DNA of 64,000 nucleotides, from IMG/VR virus record IMGVR_UViG_3300030110_003594, positions 55,869-119,868 of that record; one strand, given 5' to 3'. The position numbers were made by a program, and so were the translations under genes. The stretch is from a virus. The stretch's first letter is position 1. The number at the start of each line of letters is the position of its first letter. Positions 50,732-58,686 of the stretch are shown here, piece after piece. The notes beneath the pieces were generated by a model. It had not been told where the DNA came from and did not search any database. It worked only from the letters and a program-made list of their open reading frames with translations.

Positions 50732-51265
50732 ATGATAACTACTAAAATAAAATGTAATGTTATGACTCCAGCTGAACGTAAAGCAAAAGTAAAAGAACTT
50801 AGAGAGGAGCATGAAGAATATTTCCAAAGTGTTGGAAAAACTAATGCTCTATATATACCAAAAATGGCTTATAGACCAACCGGTAAGGATGATTTACATG
50901 TTTCTTTTTTTCCTAGTGAATTAGAGAAAGGTAAAGATATTTACACAGAGTTTGTAAGCATTAAATATGAATCAGAAGATCCTAAAAGAACTTTGTATTT
51001 AATTAAACATAATCCGCATTGGAAAGAGGAATATGAATTAATTACAAGTAGCTCAGGATTTGAAAGACATATTATTCCTGTATCTGAATTAAAGGTAATA
51101 AATGATGTAACAGATAGAAGTAAAGAAATTAAAATAGATGATTTTACTTCTGAAGAAAAAGATTTCTTTAAATTACCTAATCCAGAAACAGAAAGAGACA
51201 TGTTAGATGTGCTAAAAGGAATTGAGAGAGCACTATTAAGTATAAGTAATAAATTAAATAAATAA
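50732..51265 (+). CDS. Unknown replication-module protein, 177 residues
   Basis: Starts MITTKIKCNVMTPAERKAKV and has a mixed alpha/beta middle (TGKDDLHVSFFPSELEKGKD, then YLIKHNPHWKEEYELITSSS). The C-terminus is helical (TERDMLDVLKGIERALLSIS). Sits 2 bp from the helicase gene and 2 bp from the Sak4-like gene. No domain recognised; likely accessory to replication or recombination. Confidence 0.55.
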   Translation: MITTKIKCNVMTPAERKAKVKELREEHEEYFQSVGKTNALYIPKMAYRPTGKDDLHVSFFPSELEKGKDIYTEFVSIKYESEDPKRTLYLIKHNPHWKEEYELITSSSGFERHIIPVSELKVINDVTDRSKEIKIDDFTSEEKDFFKLPNPETERDMLDVLKGIERALLSISNKLNK

Positions 51266-51267
51266 TT

Positions 51268-51948
51268 ATGGCACAAAGTGTTTTAGTAATTGCTGATTCA
51301 GGATCCGGCAAATCAACTTCAATGAGAAATTTAGATCCTAAAGAAACATTTATAATAAATATTGCAAATAAACCTTTACCATTTAAAGGTTGGAAGAAAA
51401 ACTATACTAATATTTCAAAGGATAATCCTAAAGGAAATATGACATCAGCAGCTTCCGCTAATGGTATTATTAAAGCAATAAAACATGTAAATGATAAAAT
51501 GCCTCATATAACTAATTTAGTTATAGATGACTGGCAATATATGAGTTCATTTGAATATTTTGATAGAGCAAGTGAAAAAGGTTATGATAAATTTACTCAA
51601 ATTGCAGCTAACTTAGCGCAAGTTGCTAAGATGCCTAAAGATTTGAGAGATGATTTATTTGTATTCTTTTTAACTCACTCTGAAGAATCAACAGATGTAA
51701 ATGGCCATAGAAAAGTTAAAGCTAAAACTATTGGTAAAATGATAGATAATACTTTAACATTAGAGGGATTATTCTCTATAGTTCTATTTGGTAGAGTTAA
51801 AAAAATGGAAGATAGTTTAGAATATGGATTTGATACACAGAACAATGGTGAAAATACTTGTAAATCACCAATGGGAATGTTTGAAGAATCCTTTATAGAC
51901 AATGATCTACAGCTCGTAAAAGACTGTATTAAATCTTATGAAAATTAA
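51268..51948 (+). CDS. Sak4-like RecA-fold ATPase (single-strand annealing type)
   Basis: 226 residues. Walker A ADSGSGKST at residues 8-16 directly at the N-terminus, TFIINIANKPLPFKGWKKNY after it (typical of the Sak4/AAA_24 family), Walker B LVIDDWQYM at about 85-92 and FVFFLTHSEESTD (sensor strand). Sak4 proteins are remote RecA relatives that promote annealing and work with a partner SSB; the next gene here encodes an SSB-like protein, as is common for this family. It probably drives phage recombination. Confidence 0.85.
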   Translation: MAQSVLVIADSGSGKSTSMRNLDPKETFIINIANKPLPFKGWKKNYTNISKDNPKGNMTSAASANGIIKAIKHVNDKMPHITNLVIDDWQYMSSFEYFDRASEKGYDKFTQIAANLAQVAKMPKDLRDDLFVFFLTHSEESTDVNGHRKVKAKTIGKMIDNTLTLEGLFSIVLFGRVKKMEDSLEYGFDTQNNGENTCKSPMGMFEESFIDNDLQLVKDCIKSYEN

Positions 51949-51965
51949 TCAAAAATTATTTAGAA

Positions 51966-52667
51966 ATGAGTGAATTAAATTTAAAAAGTAAAGTTATGTT
52001 AAACACAAAAGACATGTCTGCAGGAAGTGGCAGACCAAAGCCAGTATTAGGACCAGGAAATCATGTAATTAAAATAAATTCTGTTACATTTGATAAAACT
52101 CCTTATGATTCAGAAGCATATAATATTATGTTACATGTAGAAACTGAACCAGTTAAAGGAGAATTTGAAGGTTTCTACAAAGATATGCAAGATCAATCTA
52201 AAGGTAGATATGAAGGTCAAGTAGGAAGAGTTAGAATGAGTCCATATCCTTATAAAGATGCTACATTGCCAAGCGGGCGTGAAGTAAATAGAGATCAAGA
52301 AGTTCTTAAATCAATGATATTCTTATCTGAGCAATTAAATAAAAGAGATGAGTTAGATTCAATTGAAGCTGACACAATAGAATCTTTTATGAATCAAGCA
52401 TCAAAAGTATTTTCAAATACTGATTTCTTTAATGCTTGTATAGGTTCAAGAGAATGGGAAAGTAAAGAAGGTTATACAAATGATGACCTTTACTTACCTA
52501 GAGTATCTAAAGATGGAGTTCCTGTTGAAACAATGAATGTAGAAAATTCTAGATTAATGAGTTTTGATAGAGCTACTCATGTTAGAGAATTAGTGAAGAA
52601 AGAAACACCAAAAGCTGACAATCAATTTGAGGGTCAAAATGGAAGTGGTTCTGACTTTGAACTGTAA
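51966..52667 (+). CDS. SSB-like protein, partner of Sak4-like ATPase, tip GSDFEL
   Basis: 233 residues. Beta-rich body (VLGPGNHVIKINSVTFDKTP, then AYNIMLHVETEPVKGEFEGF) consistent with an OB fold, and a flexible C-terminus (KADNQFEGQNGSGSDFEL). The last residues (SDFEL) match the tip of the protein at 43992-44606 (SSFEL). Location 17 bp after the Sak4-like gene fits the known Sak4-SSB pairing. It probably coats single-stranded DNA. A hairpin follows the gene (52680-52727). Confidence 0.65.
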   Translation: MSELNLKSKVMLNTKDMSAGSGRPKPVLGPGNHVIKINSVTFDKTPYDSEAYNIMLHVETEPVKGEFEGFYKDMQDQSKGRYEGQVGRVRMSPYPYKDATLPSGREVNRDQEVLKSMIFLSEQLNKRDELDSIEADTIESFMNQASKVFSNTDFFNACIGSREWESKEGYTNDDLYLPRVSKDGVPVETMNVENSRLMSFDRATHVRELVKKETPKADNQFEGQNGSGSDFEL

Positions 52668-52679
52668 TAATATAAACAT

Positions 52680-52727
52680 GAAGGGGAGGATGAAAAGGTT
52701 TAATTGGCCTGCATAAACTTCCCCTTC
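52680..52727 (+). terminator. Terminator/attenuator-like hairpin before the primase gene
   Basis: Outer stem GAAGGGG/CCCCTTC (52680-52686, 52721-52727) and inner stem AGGTTTA/TAAACTT, followed by CTCTGTTTATTTTT. It lies between the SSB-like gene and the primase start. Because it occupies 52704-52745, a TTG-started extension of the primase frame there is unlikely. Confidence 0.6.
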
Positions 52728-52745
52728 CTCTGTTTATTTTTAATT

Positions 52746-53723
52746 ATGATAAGTACAAAGAATCTAGAACTTGATGAAAATAATGTTCCTAGTGCTTGGG
52801 TATTCCAATACTATTTAGATCTACCAGAAAGATTAACAGGACAGAATGTTAGAATACATTCTATTTTTAATCCGGGTGAGAGAACACCTAGTATGTGGAT
52901 ATTTGTGGATAATGGAACAAGAGAATATAAATATAAAGATTTTTCTACTGGAAACTACGGTAATAAAATAGATCTTGTAAAAGAGTTGTATAATATAGAC
53001 TTCTCAAAAGCAATATTTAAAATAATAAATGATTACAATAAGTTTACTTTAGAAGAGGGTAAGTATTCTATAGAAGTTAAAAATCATGCTAAGTATAAAG
53101 TAGATTATTGCCATCCACGTGAATGGAATAAACTTGATCAAGTATTTTGGTTAAAGTTTAATATTGGCAAAACTTTGCTTACTAAGTATAATATAAAACC
53201 TTTAGAATACTATAAAATGTCTAAAGAAGATGATGAGGGTCTTAAATCTATTAAGATTACACAACCTAAATTATATGGATATTTTGATAAAGATGATAAT
53301 ATTTATAAAATATATCAACCAAGTCAAAAAAAATATAAATTCATCAAAGTAAAAGCCCATTTACAGGGATTTGATCAGTTACAATATAATCAACCATATC
53401 TTATTATATGTTCATCATTAAAAGATGCAATGTGTTTAAAATCATTTGGATATAATGTTGAGGTTATTGCTCCTGACTCAGAAAATACTGTAATTAAACC
53501 ATATATTATTGAAAATCTTAAGTCTAAATATAAAAAAGTTATAACTTTGTTTGATAATGATGCAGCAGGGGTCAACGCAATATCTAAATATAAACAAATG
53601 TTTAATGTTGATGGTTGTCGTCTAACTTTAAGTAAAGACATATCAGATGCTGTAAGTAATTATGGCTTTGATAAAGTGCATCATAAATTAAAACAATTAT
53701 TAATTGAAACTTTAAGATCATGA
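52746..53723 (+). CDS. TOPRIM DNA primase-like protein (DnaG type)
   Basis: 325 residues from ATG at 52746 (MISTKNLELDENNVPSAWVF); an upstream TTG at 52704 lies in a hairpin and is rejected. The N-terminal part (NPGERTPSMWIFVDNGTREY, then FSTGNYGNKIDLVKELYNID) resembles the primase N-terminus without zinc-finger Cys. The TOPRIM core is LIICSSLKDAMCLKSFGYNV, then KKVITLFDNDAAGVNAISKY (D-x-D-x-A-G). The usual acidic E-G of the first motif is replaced by S-S. Probably makes RNA primers for the replisome. It overlaps RusA by 4 bp. Confidence 0.8.
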   Translation: MISTKNLELDENNVPSAWVFQYYLDLPERLTGQNVRIHSIFNPGERTPSMWIFVDNGTREYKYKDFSTGNYGNKIDLVKELYNIDFSKAIFKIINDYNKFTLEEGKYSIEVKNHAKYKVDYCHPREWNKLDQVFWLKFNIGKTLLTKYNIKPLEYYKMSKEDDEGLKSIKITQPKLYGYFDKDDNIYKIYQPSQKKYKFIKVKAHLQGFDQLQYNQPYLIICSSLKDAMCLKSFGYNVEVIAPDSENTVIKPYIIENLKSKYKKVITLFDNDAAGVNAISKYKQMFNVDGCRLTLSKDISDAVSNYGFDKVHHKLKQLLIETLRS

Positions 53724-54148
53724 AATGGTGGATACCGGGTAATGTACCCTCAAGTAAAAATGGAAAAAGATGGACAGGTAAATATTTGATTTCAAGTAAG
53801 ACTGTAATGAAATATCGTAAGGATACTACTAAAGTCTACAAGAAGCTTGCTGCTTCTTTTAAAAAAGAATTAGCTAAACATGATTTACCTGTTATAATAT
53901 CTTTTAAATTTTTCAGAGGGAGTAGGCATAAGTTTGATTATATAAACCCTGCACAAACGGTGCAAGATGATATGGTAAAACATGGATGGATTGAAGATGA
54001 TAACATGACATTTATGATACCACATTTTGAACCTTATGAATATAATAAGGAAAAACCAGGTGTAGAAATTAAAATATTAAAAAATGGACAAATTAACAAT
54101 AAAACACAGACTAGAGCTAAGAAAACTAAAAGATCAAAACGTATCTAA
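53720..54148 (+). CDS. RusA-like Holliday junction resolvase
   Basis: 142 residues. N-terminal IPGNVPSSKNGKRW (the PPSKN loop), the central FDYINPAQTVQDDMVKHGWI and EDDNMTFMIPHFEPY supply the conserved Asp residues (D73, D83-84, D93-94) of RusA. Length is normal. It resolves four-way junctions in replicating or recombining phage DNA before packaging. The basic C-terminal tail (TRAKKTKRSKRI) overlaps the next gene by 65 bp. Confidence 0.9.
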   Translation: MKWWIPGNVPSSKNGKRWTGKYLISSKTVMKYRKDTTKVYKKLAASFKKELAKHDLPVIISFKFFRGSRHKFDYINPAQTVQDDMVKHGWIEDDNMTFMIPHFEPYEYNKEKPGVEIKILKNGQINNKTQTRAKKTKRSKRI

Positions 54149-54497
54149 AGTTGAAATATCTTATAGTGGTGGTGGTGATGATGGTTGTATAGATATTTAT
54201 GAAGCATGGACAGTAGATGTTTATGGAAAAGAAAAATATGATAAAGACATAGATCTTACATCTTTTTCTGATGCATTTGATGATTATATATATGAATTAT
54301 TATCTGATACTATTGAGTGGGATTGGGTAAATAATGAAGGTGGTTATGGTATGTTAGAAATTGATGTAGAAAATGGAAAAGCAACTATACATCATAATCA
54401 AAGAGTTATAGAAGAATTTCACTATCATCAAGAAAATCATGAAGCACTAAAAAATCTATCTAAAAACTTAAATCATGGCTCACCCATTACTGCATAG
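54084..54497 (+). CDS. DUF6878-like protein
   Basis: 137 residues: KVEISYSGGGDDGCIDIYEA, then IEWDWVNNEGGYGMLEIDVE and ATIHHNQRVIEEFHYH. The SGGGDDG and W-V-NNEGGYG segments match DUF6878, a family of unknown function seen in phages and bacteria. Starts inside RusA (65-bp overlap; a start further in is possible) and overlaps the DUF6915-like gene by 23 bp. Confidence 0.7.
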   Translation: MDKLTIKHRLELRKLKDQNVSKVEISYSGGGDDGCIDIYEAWTVDVYGKEKYDKDIDLTSFSDAFDDYIYELLSDTIEWDWVNNEGGYGMLEIDVENGKATIHHNQRVIEEFHYHQENHEALKNLSKNLNHGSPITA

Positions 54498-54822
54498 TAA
54501 ATCATCAGTTAGAAAATGGGGAGGTAAAGTTGAAGATTATAATCATATACATGAATGGTTTGATGAGAGTAAAGGTTGGTTAGCAACTATGATGCATAGA
54601 ATGTTTAGACATCACTCTGAAGGTATTTTTGAATGTGAAAAAAGATTTGGTAAAAGCTTTACTAACTCAGACGGTAAAACCGTCTATACAAGATATGTTG
54701 GTGAACAACATGTAAAGGAGGATTGTAATAATTACATACCTACTGCTAAAGAATGGATAGATATAATGTCTAGTAAAAAAATGCCTAAGTGGGCACTTAA
54801 AACAGCAAAAATAAATGATTAA
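54475..54822 (+). CDS. DUF6915-like protein
   Basis: 115 residues: MAHPLLHSKSSVRKWGGKVE, then DYNHIHEWFDESKGWLATMM and HRMFRHHSEGIFECEKRFG. The His-rich pattern (IHEWFD, HRMFRHH, GEQHVKED) matches DUF6915 and could form a metal site, but the biochemical role of the family is unknown. Often found beside DUF6878-type genes. Overlaps both neighbours. Confidence 0.75.
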   Translation: MAHPLLHSKSSVRKWGGKVEDYNHIHEWFDESKGWLATMMHRMFRHHSEGIFECEKRFGKSFTNSDGKTVYTRYVGEQHVKEDCNNYIPTAKEWIDIMSSKKMPKWALKTAKIND

Positions 54823-55213
54823 ATTAACATTAAAACTTTATTTAGATAATAAAAAATTATTAGCAGGATCAGAGGAGGACTTAGCAATAGGTGTTTCCAA
54901 TATAATGAATACAGATATTACTGATGTAGGAATAATAGCATTAGCTAAATCTTTAAATGGACGCAATAGATCTATGTTTTTACGTTTAGTAGCAGAACAT
55001 GAATTTGATAATCAAGAGGAAATGATTTCAAGATTAAACAAATTATCAGAAGATTGTAAGCCTTGGATGGAATTATTTAAGAATATTAAAAAGAAATCCA
55101 CTGAAATAGATAAAGAAATAATAGAATATGAAATATCTAATCTTTATTTTAATACTATTACTGAAGGTAAAAAAGGATTTATTAAAAAAATAAACTTAAA
55201 ATTAGCATGGTAA
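54815..55213 (+). CDS. Unknown helical protein before the vWA-peptidase gene
   Basis: 132 residues: TLKLYLDNKKLLAGSEEDLA, then LNGRNRSMFLRLVAEHEFDN and a Lys/Glu helix (MELFKNIKKKSTEIDKEIIE). No domain recognised. It overlaps the vWA-metallopeptidase gene by 7 bp and is probably part of that operon. Confidence 0.55.
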   Translation: MIKLTLKLYLDNKKLLAGSEEDLAIGVSNIMNTDITDVGIIALAKSLNGRNRSMFLRLVAEHEFDNQEEMISRLNKLSEDCKPWMELFKNIKKKSTEIDKEIIEYEISNLYFNTITEGKKGFIKKINLKLAW

Positions 55214-56367
55214 CAGCAGATAACCTGGCAAAAGCAGGTAAAACATTAATATTAAAGGAGCCCTTCTACGGGCTCTTTTTAATTGGGTTAAATAAAACCT
55301 TTAGAAAAGATATACCTACAGCAGGTGTAAGTAAAAATGGTATAGGAGTACAATTATCAGTAAATCCTGAATTCTTTGATAATTTAAATGAGTTACATAG
55401 AATAGGATTACTTAAACATGAATTACTTCATATATCATTTGGACATTTAGTTCTTAGAGACAGGTTTTCAAATCATAAATTATTTAATATAGCAGCTGAT
55501 CTAGAAATTAATCAATACATATCAGATAGTTATCTTCCTGAAGGTGGTGTAACAATGGAAATGTTTAAAGATTTAAATCTAAATAAAAAAGCAGGTACTA
55601 TATATTATTATGAAAAACTTGAACAAGCTCAAAAAGATGGTAATTGCCCTTCTTTGGAGAGTTTACTCAGTCAAATGGATGGTGATAGTCAATATTGTCA
55701 TAAAACTTGGGAAGAGTTTGATAAATTAACTGAAGCAGATAAAAAACTTATTCAAAAGCAAGTTGAGCATCAGTTAAAAGAAACTGCAGAACAAACTGAA
55801 AAAAGACAAGGTAATGTTCCTGGGGAATTAGCAGAACTTATTAATAGACTTAGAAATATAGAACCTCCATCATTTGATTGGAAAGGTTATCTTAGAAGAT
55901 TTGTTGGGAATTCTAGTGTATCATATACTAAAAAGTTAAGACGTAAGTATAACAAAAGATATGTAGGAAACCCGGGTCTTAAAATAAAGTTTAAAAATAA
56001 TATTCTTGTTGGTGTTGACACAAGTGGATCAGTATCTAACAGTGAATTAAAAGAATTTATGAATGAGTTATGTCATATGCATAAAACTGGTCATAAAATT
56101 ACAGTTGCCCAATGTGACACTCAAATAAATTCTGTAGAAGAATTCAATCCAAAAAAGGATTGGGAGATCAAAGGTAGAGGTGGTACAGACTTTCAACCGG
56201 TTATAGATCTATTTAATAAAAAGAAAGGAGTTTATACAGCTCTTATATACTTAACAGATGGTGAAGCATATACTCCAGAAGACTGTCCAAAAAATACTCT
56301 TTGGGTACACAGTACAAGATGTGAGATAAATGAAGAATTACCAGGACTAAAAATTCAAATAAATTAA
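55207..56367 (+). CDS. vWA-domain putative metallopeptidase (DUF2201 type)
   Basis: 386 residues. N-terminal metallopeptidase-like domain: ILKEPFYGLFLIGLNKTF, VNPEFFDNLNELHRIGLLKH then HELLH (71-75) and GH at 80, followed by FNIAADLEINQYI. The C-terminal vWA domain has an intact MIDAS: DTSGS at 271-275, RGGTDFQPV near 330 and LTDGE near 351. This matches DUF2201 proteins, which pair with MoxR-type AAA+ ATPases in bacteria; the next gene is exactly that. The pair probably acts as a chaperone-like remodelling or peptidase complex in the cytoplasm. A hairpin lies inside its 5' end. Confidence 0.88.
   Translation: MVTADNLAKAGKTLILKEPFYGLFLIGLNKTFRKDIPTAGVSKNGIGVQLSVNPEFFDNLNELHRIGLLKHELLHISFGHLVLRDRFSNHKLFNIAADLEINQYISDSYLPEGGVTMEMFKDLNLNKKAGTIYYYEKLEQAQKDGNCPSLESLLSQMDGDSQYCHKTWEEFDKLTEADKKLIQKQVEHQLKETAEQTEKRQGNVPGELAELINRLRNIEPPSFDWKGYLRRFVGNSSVSYTKKLRRKYNKRYVGNPGLKIKFKNNILVGVDTSGSVSNSELKEFMNELCHMHKTGHKITVAQCDTQINSVEEFNPKKDWEIKGRGGTDFQPVIDLFNKKKGVYTALIYLTDGEAYTPEDCPKNTLWVHSTRCEINEELPGLKIQIN
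55254..55279 (+). terminator. Terminator-shaped hairpin inside a coding region
   Basis: AAAGGAGCCC pairs with GGGCTCTTTT, 6-base loop TTCTAC, followed by T. It lies at codons 16-25 of the vWA-peptidase gene, where the conserved EPFYGL peptide is encoded. It may be chance or an attenuator when the gene is not translated. Confidence 0.45.
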
Positions 56368-56371
56368 AAAA

Positions 56372-57631
56372 ATGGCACAAGTAAATTTAAACATTGATGA
56401 AGTAAAAGATTTTACAAATCACATTATCAAAAATAATAGATTTTTACAAGAAGGTGGTAAAAATCCAGTAGCAGTAGAAATAGTTGGTGAATCAGGTATT
56501 GGTAAAACTTCTGCAGTAATTGACTTAGCTAAAGAAAACAAATTAAATTTTGTTAAGTTAAATTTAGCTCAGATAGAAGAATTAGGAGATTTAGTTGGAT
56601 TTCCTGTGAGACAATTTCAAATGTATAGAGAACAAAAAATCAAAAAGAAAATTGATGATTTAAACTATACAGCAGCACAAAAAGCAGCAGCATCAGCGCA
56701 GTTAAGCAATGTTACCACTAAAAAAGTGGGACAATGGGTTGATGAACTTGCAGTTGAGGAATATCTTAAGCAAGGTTGGAAGATGACCGGTAAGAATAGA
56801 ATGTCTTATTGTGCTCCAGAATGGATCTCAGATAAAAAAGATGGAGGTATCCTACTTCTTGATGACTGGAACCGTGCAGATATGAGATTTATTCAAGCGG
56901 TTATGGAATTAGTGGACAGACAACAATATATTTCTTGGAGTCTTCCAAAAGATTGGCATATAATTTTAACATCTAATCCAGATAATGGTGATTATATGGT
57001 TAATTCAATTGACTCAGCACAAAAAACTAGATATATTACAGCAAATCTAAAGTTTGATGTAAATGTTTGGGCACGTTGGGCAGAGGAAGCAGGAATAGAC
57101 ACTAGATGTATTAACTTCTTATTATTAAACCCGGAATTAGTAACACAGGAGACTAATGCAAGATCTATTACAGCATTCTTTAATGCTATATCTAGTTTTG
57201 AATCTTTTGAGGATAATTTAACTATGATCCAAATGATTGGTGAAGGTAGTGTGGGTGATGAATTTGCATCTATGTTCACTACATTTATTAATAATAAACT
57301 GGACAAACTGGTTACTCCAAAAGATTTATTAACTCATGATAATGAGCAATATATCCTTGGGGAACTTAAAGGTTGTATTGGTGAAGGTGATTCTTATAGA
57401 GCAGACATTGCATCAACATTAGCTACAAGATTAGCAAACTATGCCGTGGTCTACTCAAAAGAGAATACTGTAAATCAAAAAATTACTGATAGATTGATTG
57501 CACTGTGCACTAAAGATTATTTTACTAATGATCTTAAGTATTTAGTTGTACGTACAATCTTTAATGGTAACAAACAAAAGTTTAATAAAATGATGATGAA
57601 TCCGGACATCATTAAAATGACAATTAAATAA
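56372..57631 (+). CDS. MoxR-type AAA+ ATPase
   Basis: 419 residues. Walker A GESGIGKTS (about 39-47), Walker B GILLLDDWNRADMRFIQAVM (D164-D165), sensor 1 WHIILTSNPDNGDYMVNSID and an Arg-finger region (SAQKTRYITANLKF). The LLLD-x-WNRA and sensor pattern is typical of MoxR-like ATPases, which assemble as hexamers and work with vWA proteins. A 70-residue insertion near 90-150 includes AAQKAAASAQLSNVTTKKV. It follows its vWA partner by 4 bp and abuts the next gene (one-base overlap). Confidence 0.9.
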   Translation: MAQVNLNIDEVKDFTNHIIKNNRFLQEGGKNPVAVEIVGESGIGKTSAVIDLAKENKLNFVKLNLAQIEELGDLVGFPVRQFQMYREQKIKKKIDDLNYTAAQKAAASAQLSNVTTKKVGQWVDELAVEEYLKQGWKMTGKNRMSYCAPEWISDKKDGGILLLDDWNRADMRFIQAVMELVDRQQYISWSLPKDWHIILTSNPDNGDYMVNSIDSAQKTRYITANLKFDVNVWARWAEEAGIDTRCINFLLLNPELVTQETNARSITAFFNAISSFESFEDNLTMIQMIGEGSVGDEFASMFTTFINNKLDKLVTPKDLLTHDNEQYILGELKGCIGEGDSYRADIASTLATRLANYAVVYSKENTVNQKITDRLIALCTKDYFTNDLKYLVVRTIFNGNKQKFNKMMMNPDIIKMTIK

Positions 57632-58686
57632 TGGCAAGCAAATCAATATTTCAAAAATTTAATGATGATGCTATTGCACATTTTGGTATTAGTTGTGATC
57701 CCTATGGGATCATGACTAGTGCTACAAATGGTACAATAGAAACAGTATATTTAGATGAGTCTGACGGTATATATAATAAAATTGAAGATATACTTGAAAG
57801 CTCAAAAACTAAAAATCTATCTTCTTATAAAAAGGCATATTTATTACCTAATTGTAGAGTTTCTGCTGACAGAGTAAAATCTGCATTAAAAGAGCATGGA
57901 GTTGTATTAACCGGTGATTATATGAAAGCTGAAATTTATATAACACATGATTTTATATCTACTCGTAATGAAAATAGTGAAAATATAAGTACTAGATTTT
58001 TATTATGTCAGCTATGGAATTATGAGGCCTTAGAAGATGGTTGTAATTCTATAAATAAATATTGTGAAGACAATATGAGAAACGGTGAAAGAGCTAGAGT
58101 TATCTATGATCCTAAATGTGAAGGTTGGGTTAGTAGATATAATACAGATTTTCATGCAATGCCTTATGAAGGATGGATGATGACCGGTATGGCTGTTAAT
58201 ATTGCACATAGGATTGATACAGGTGAAGCAACTACAATGGATGTTGATGCTGTATTACATAGTAGTGCAAACAAGGTTGAAATTACAAAAGAACTCATAG
58301 AACAATTATCAAATATGATGAATACTTATGATGATGAAAATCTTGAAATGGCAGGAAAAATATTACCAACAATTGATTATACTAAGAAAAAACATTTAAT
58401 GTGGAAACTTGGTCAAGAAATTGGATCTAATATTTATAGAATAAGTCGTAATAAAGATGTGGACTATTGGAAAAAAATTTCTAAAGTAGAAGACTATTAT
58501 CATAAAAGTGCATTAGATATGATCAAGTTTTTAGAACAACGTGATCAATTAGATAAAGAAGCTTTTAAGTATTTAGAACCTACTGTTAGAAAAGAAATAA
58601 GAATAGAAAACAGAGATCTTTATGTATTTAAAGTAGAAGTTAAACCAGAATATAAAAAATATTTAAAAAATGAAAACACTGATTAG
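57631..58686 (+). CDS. Unknown protein, paralogue of the next gene
   Basis: 351 residues, no recognised domain. Residues about 70-110 (LLPNCRVSADRVKSALKEHG) and 217-268 (IEQLSNMMNTYDDENLEMAG) align by eye with the next protein (see its entry), so the two are paralogues. A polar, mostly helical protein with an internal basic and Tyr-rich segment (MLKSIFQ... absent), no membrane helix. Tightly joined to the MoxR gene (one-base overlap). Its job is likely linked to the vWA/MoxR pair, for example as substrate or adaptor; inference from context. Confidence 0.65.
   Translation: MASKSIFQKFNDDAIAHFGISCDPYGIMTSATNGTIETVYLDESDGIYNKIEDILESSKTKNLSSYKKAYLLPNCRVSADRVKSALKEHGVVLTGDYMKAEIYITHDFISTRNENSENISTRFLLCQLWNYEALEDGCNSINKYCEDNMRNGERARVIYDPKCEGWVSRYNTDFHAMPYEGWMMTGMAVNIAHRIDTGEATTMDVDAVLHSSANKVEITKELIEQLSNMMNTYDDENLEMAGKILPTIDYTKKKHLMWKLGQEIGSNIYRISRNKDVDYWKKISKVEDYYHKSALDMIKFLEQRDQLDKEAFKYLEPTVRKEIRIENRDLYVFKVEVKPEYKKYLKNENTD

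Noticed and set aside
52704-52745. TTG-started extension of the primase
   Set aside because: It falls in a terminator-like hairpin, and ATG at 52746 gives a normal N-terminus.
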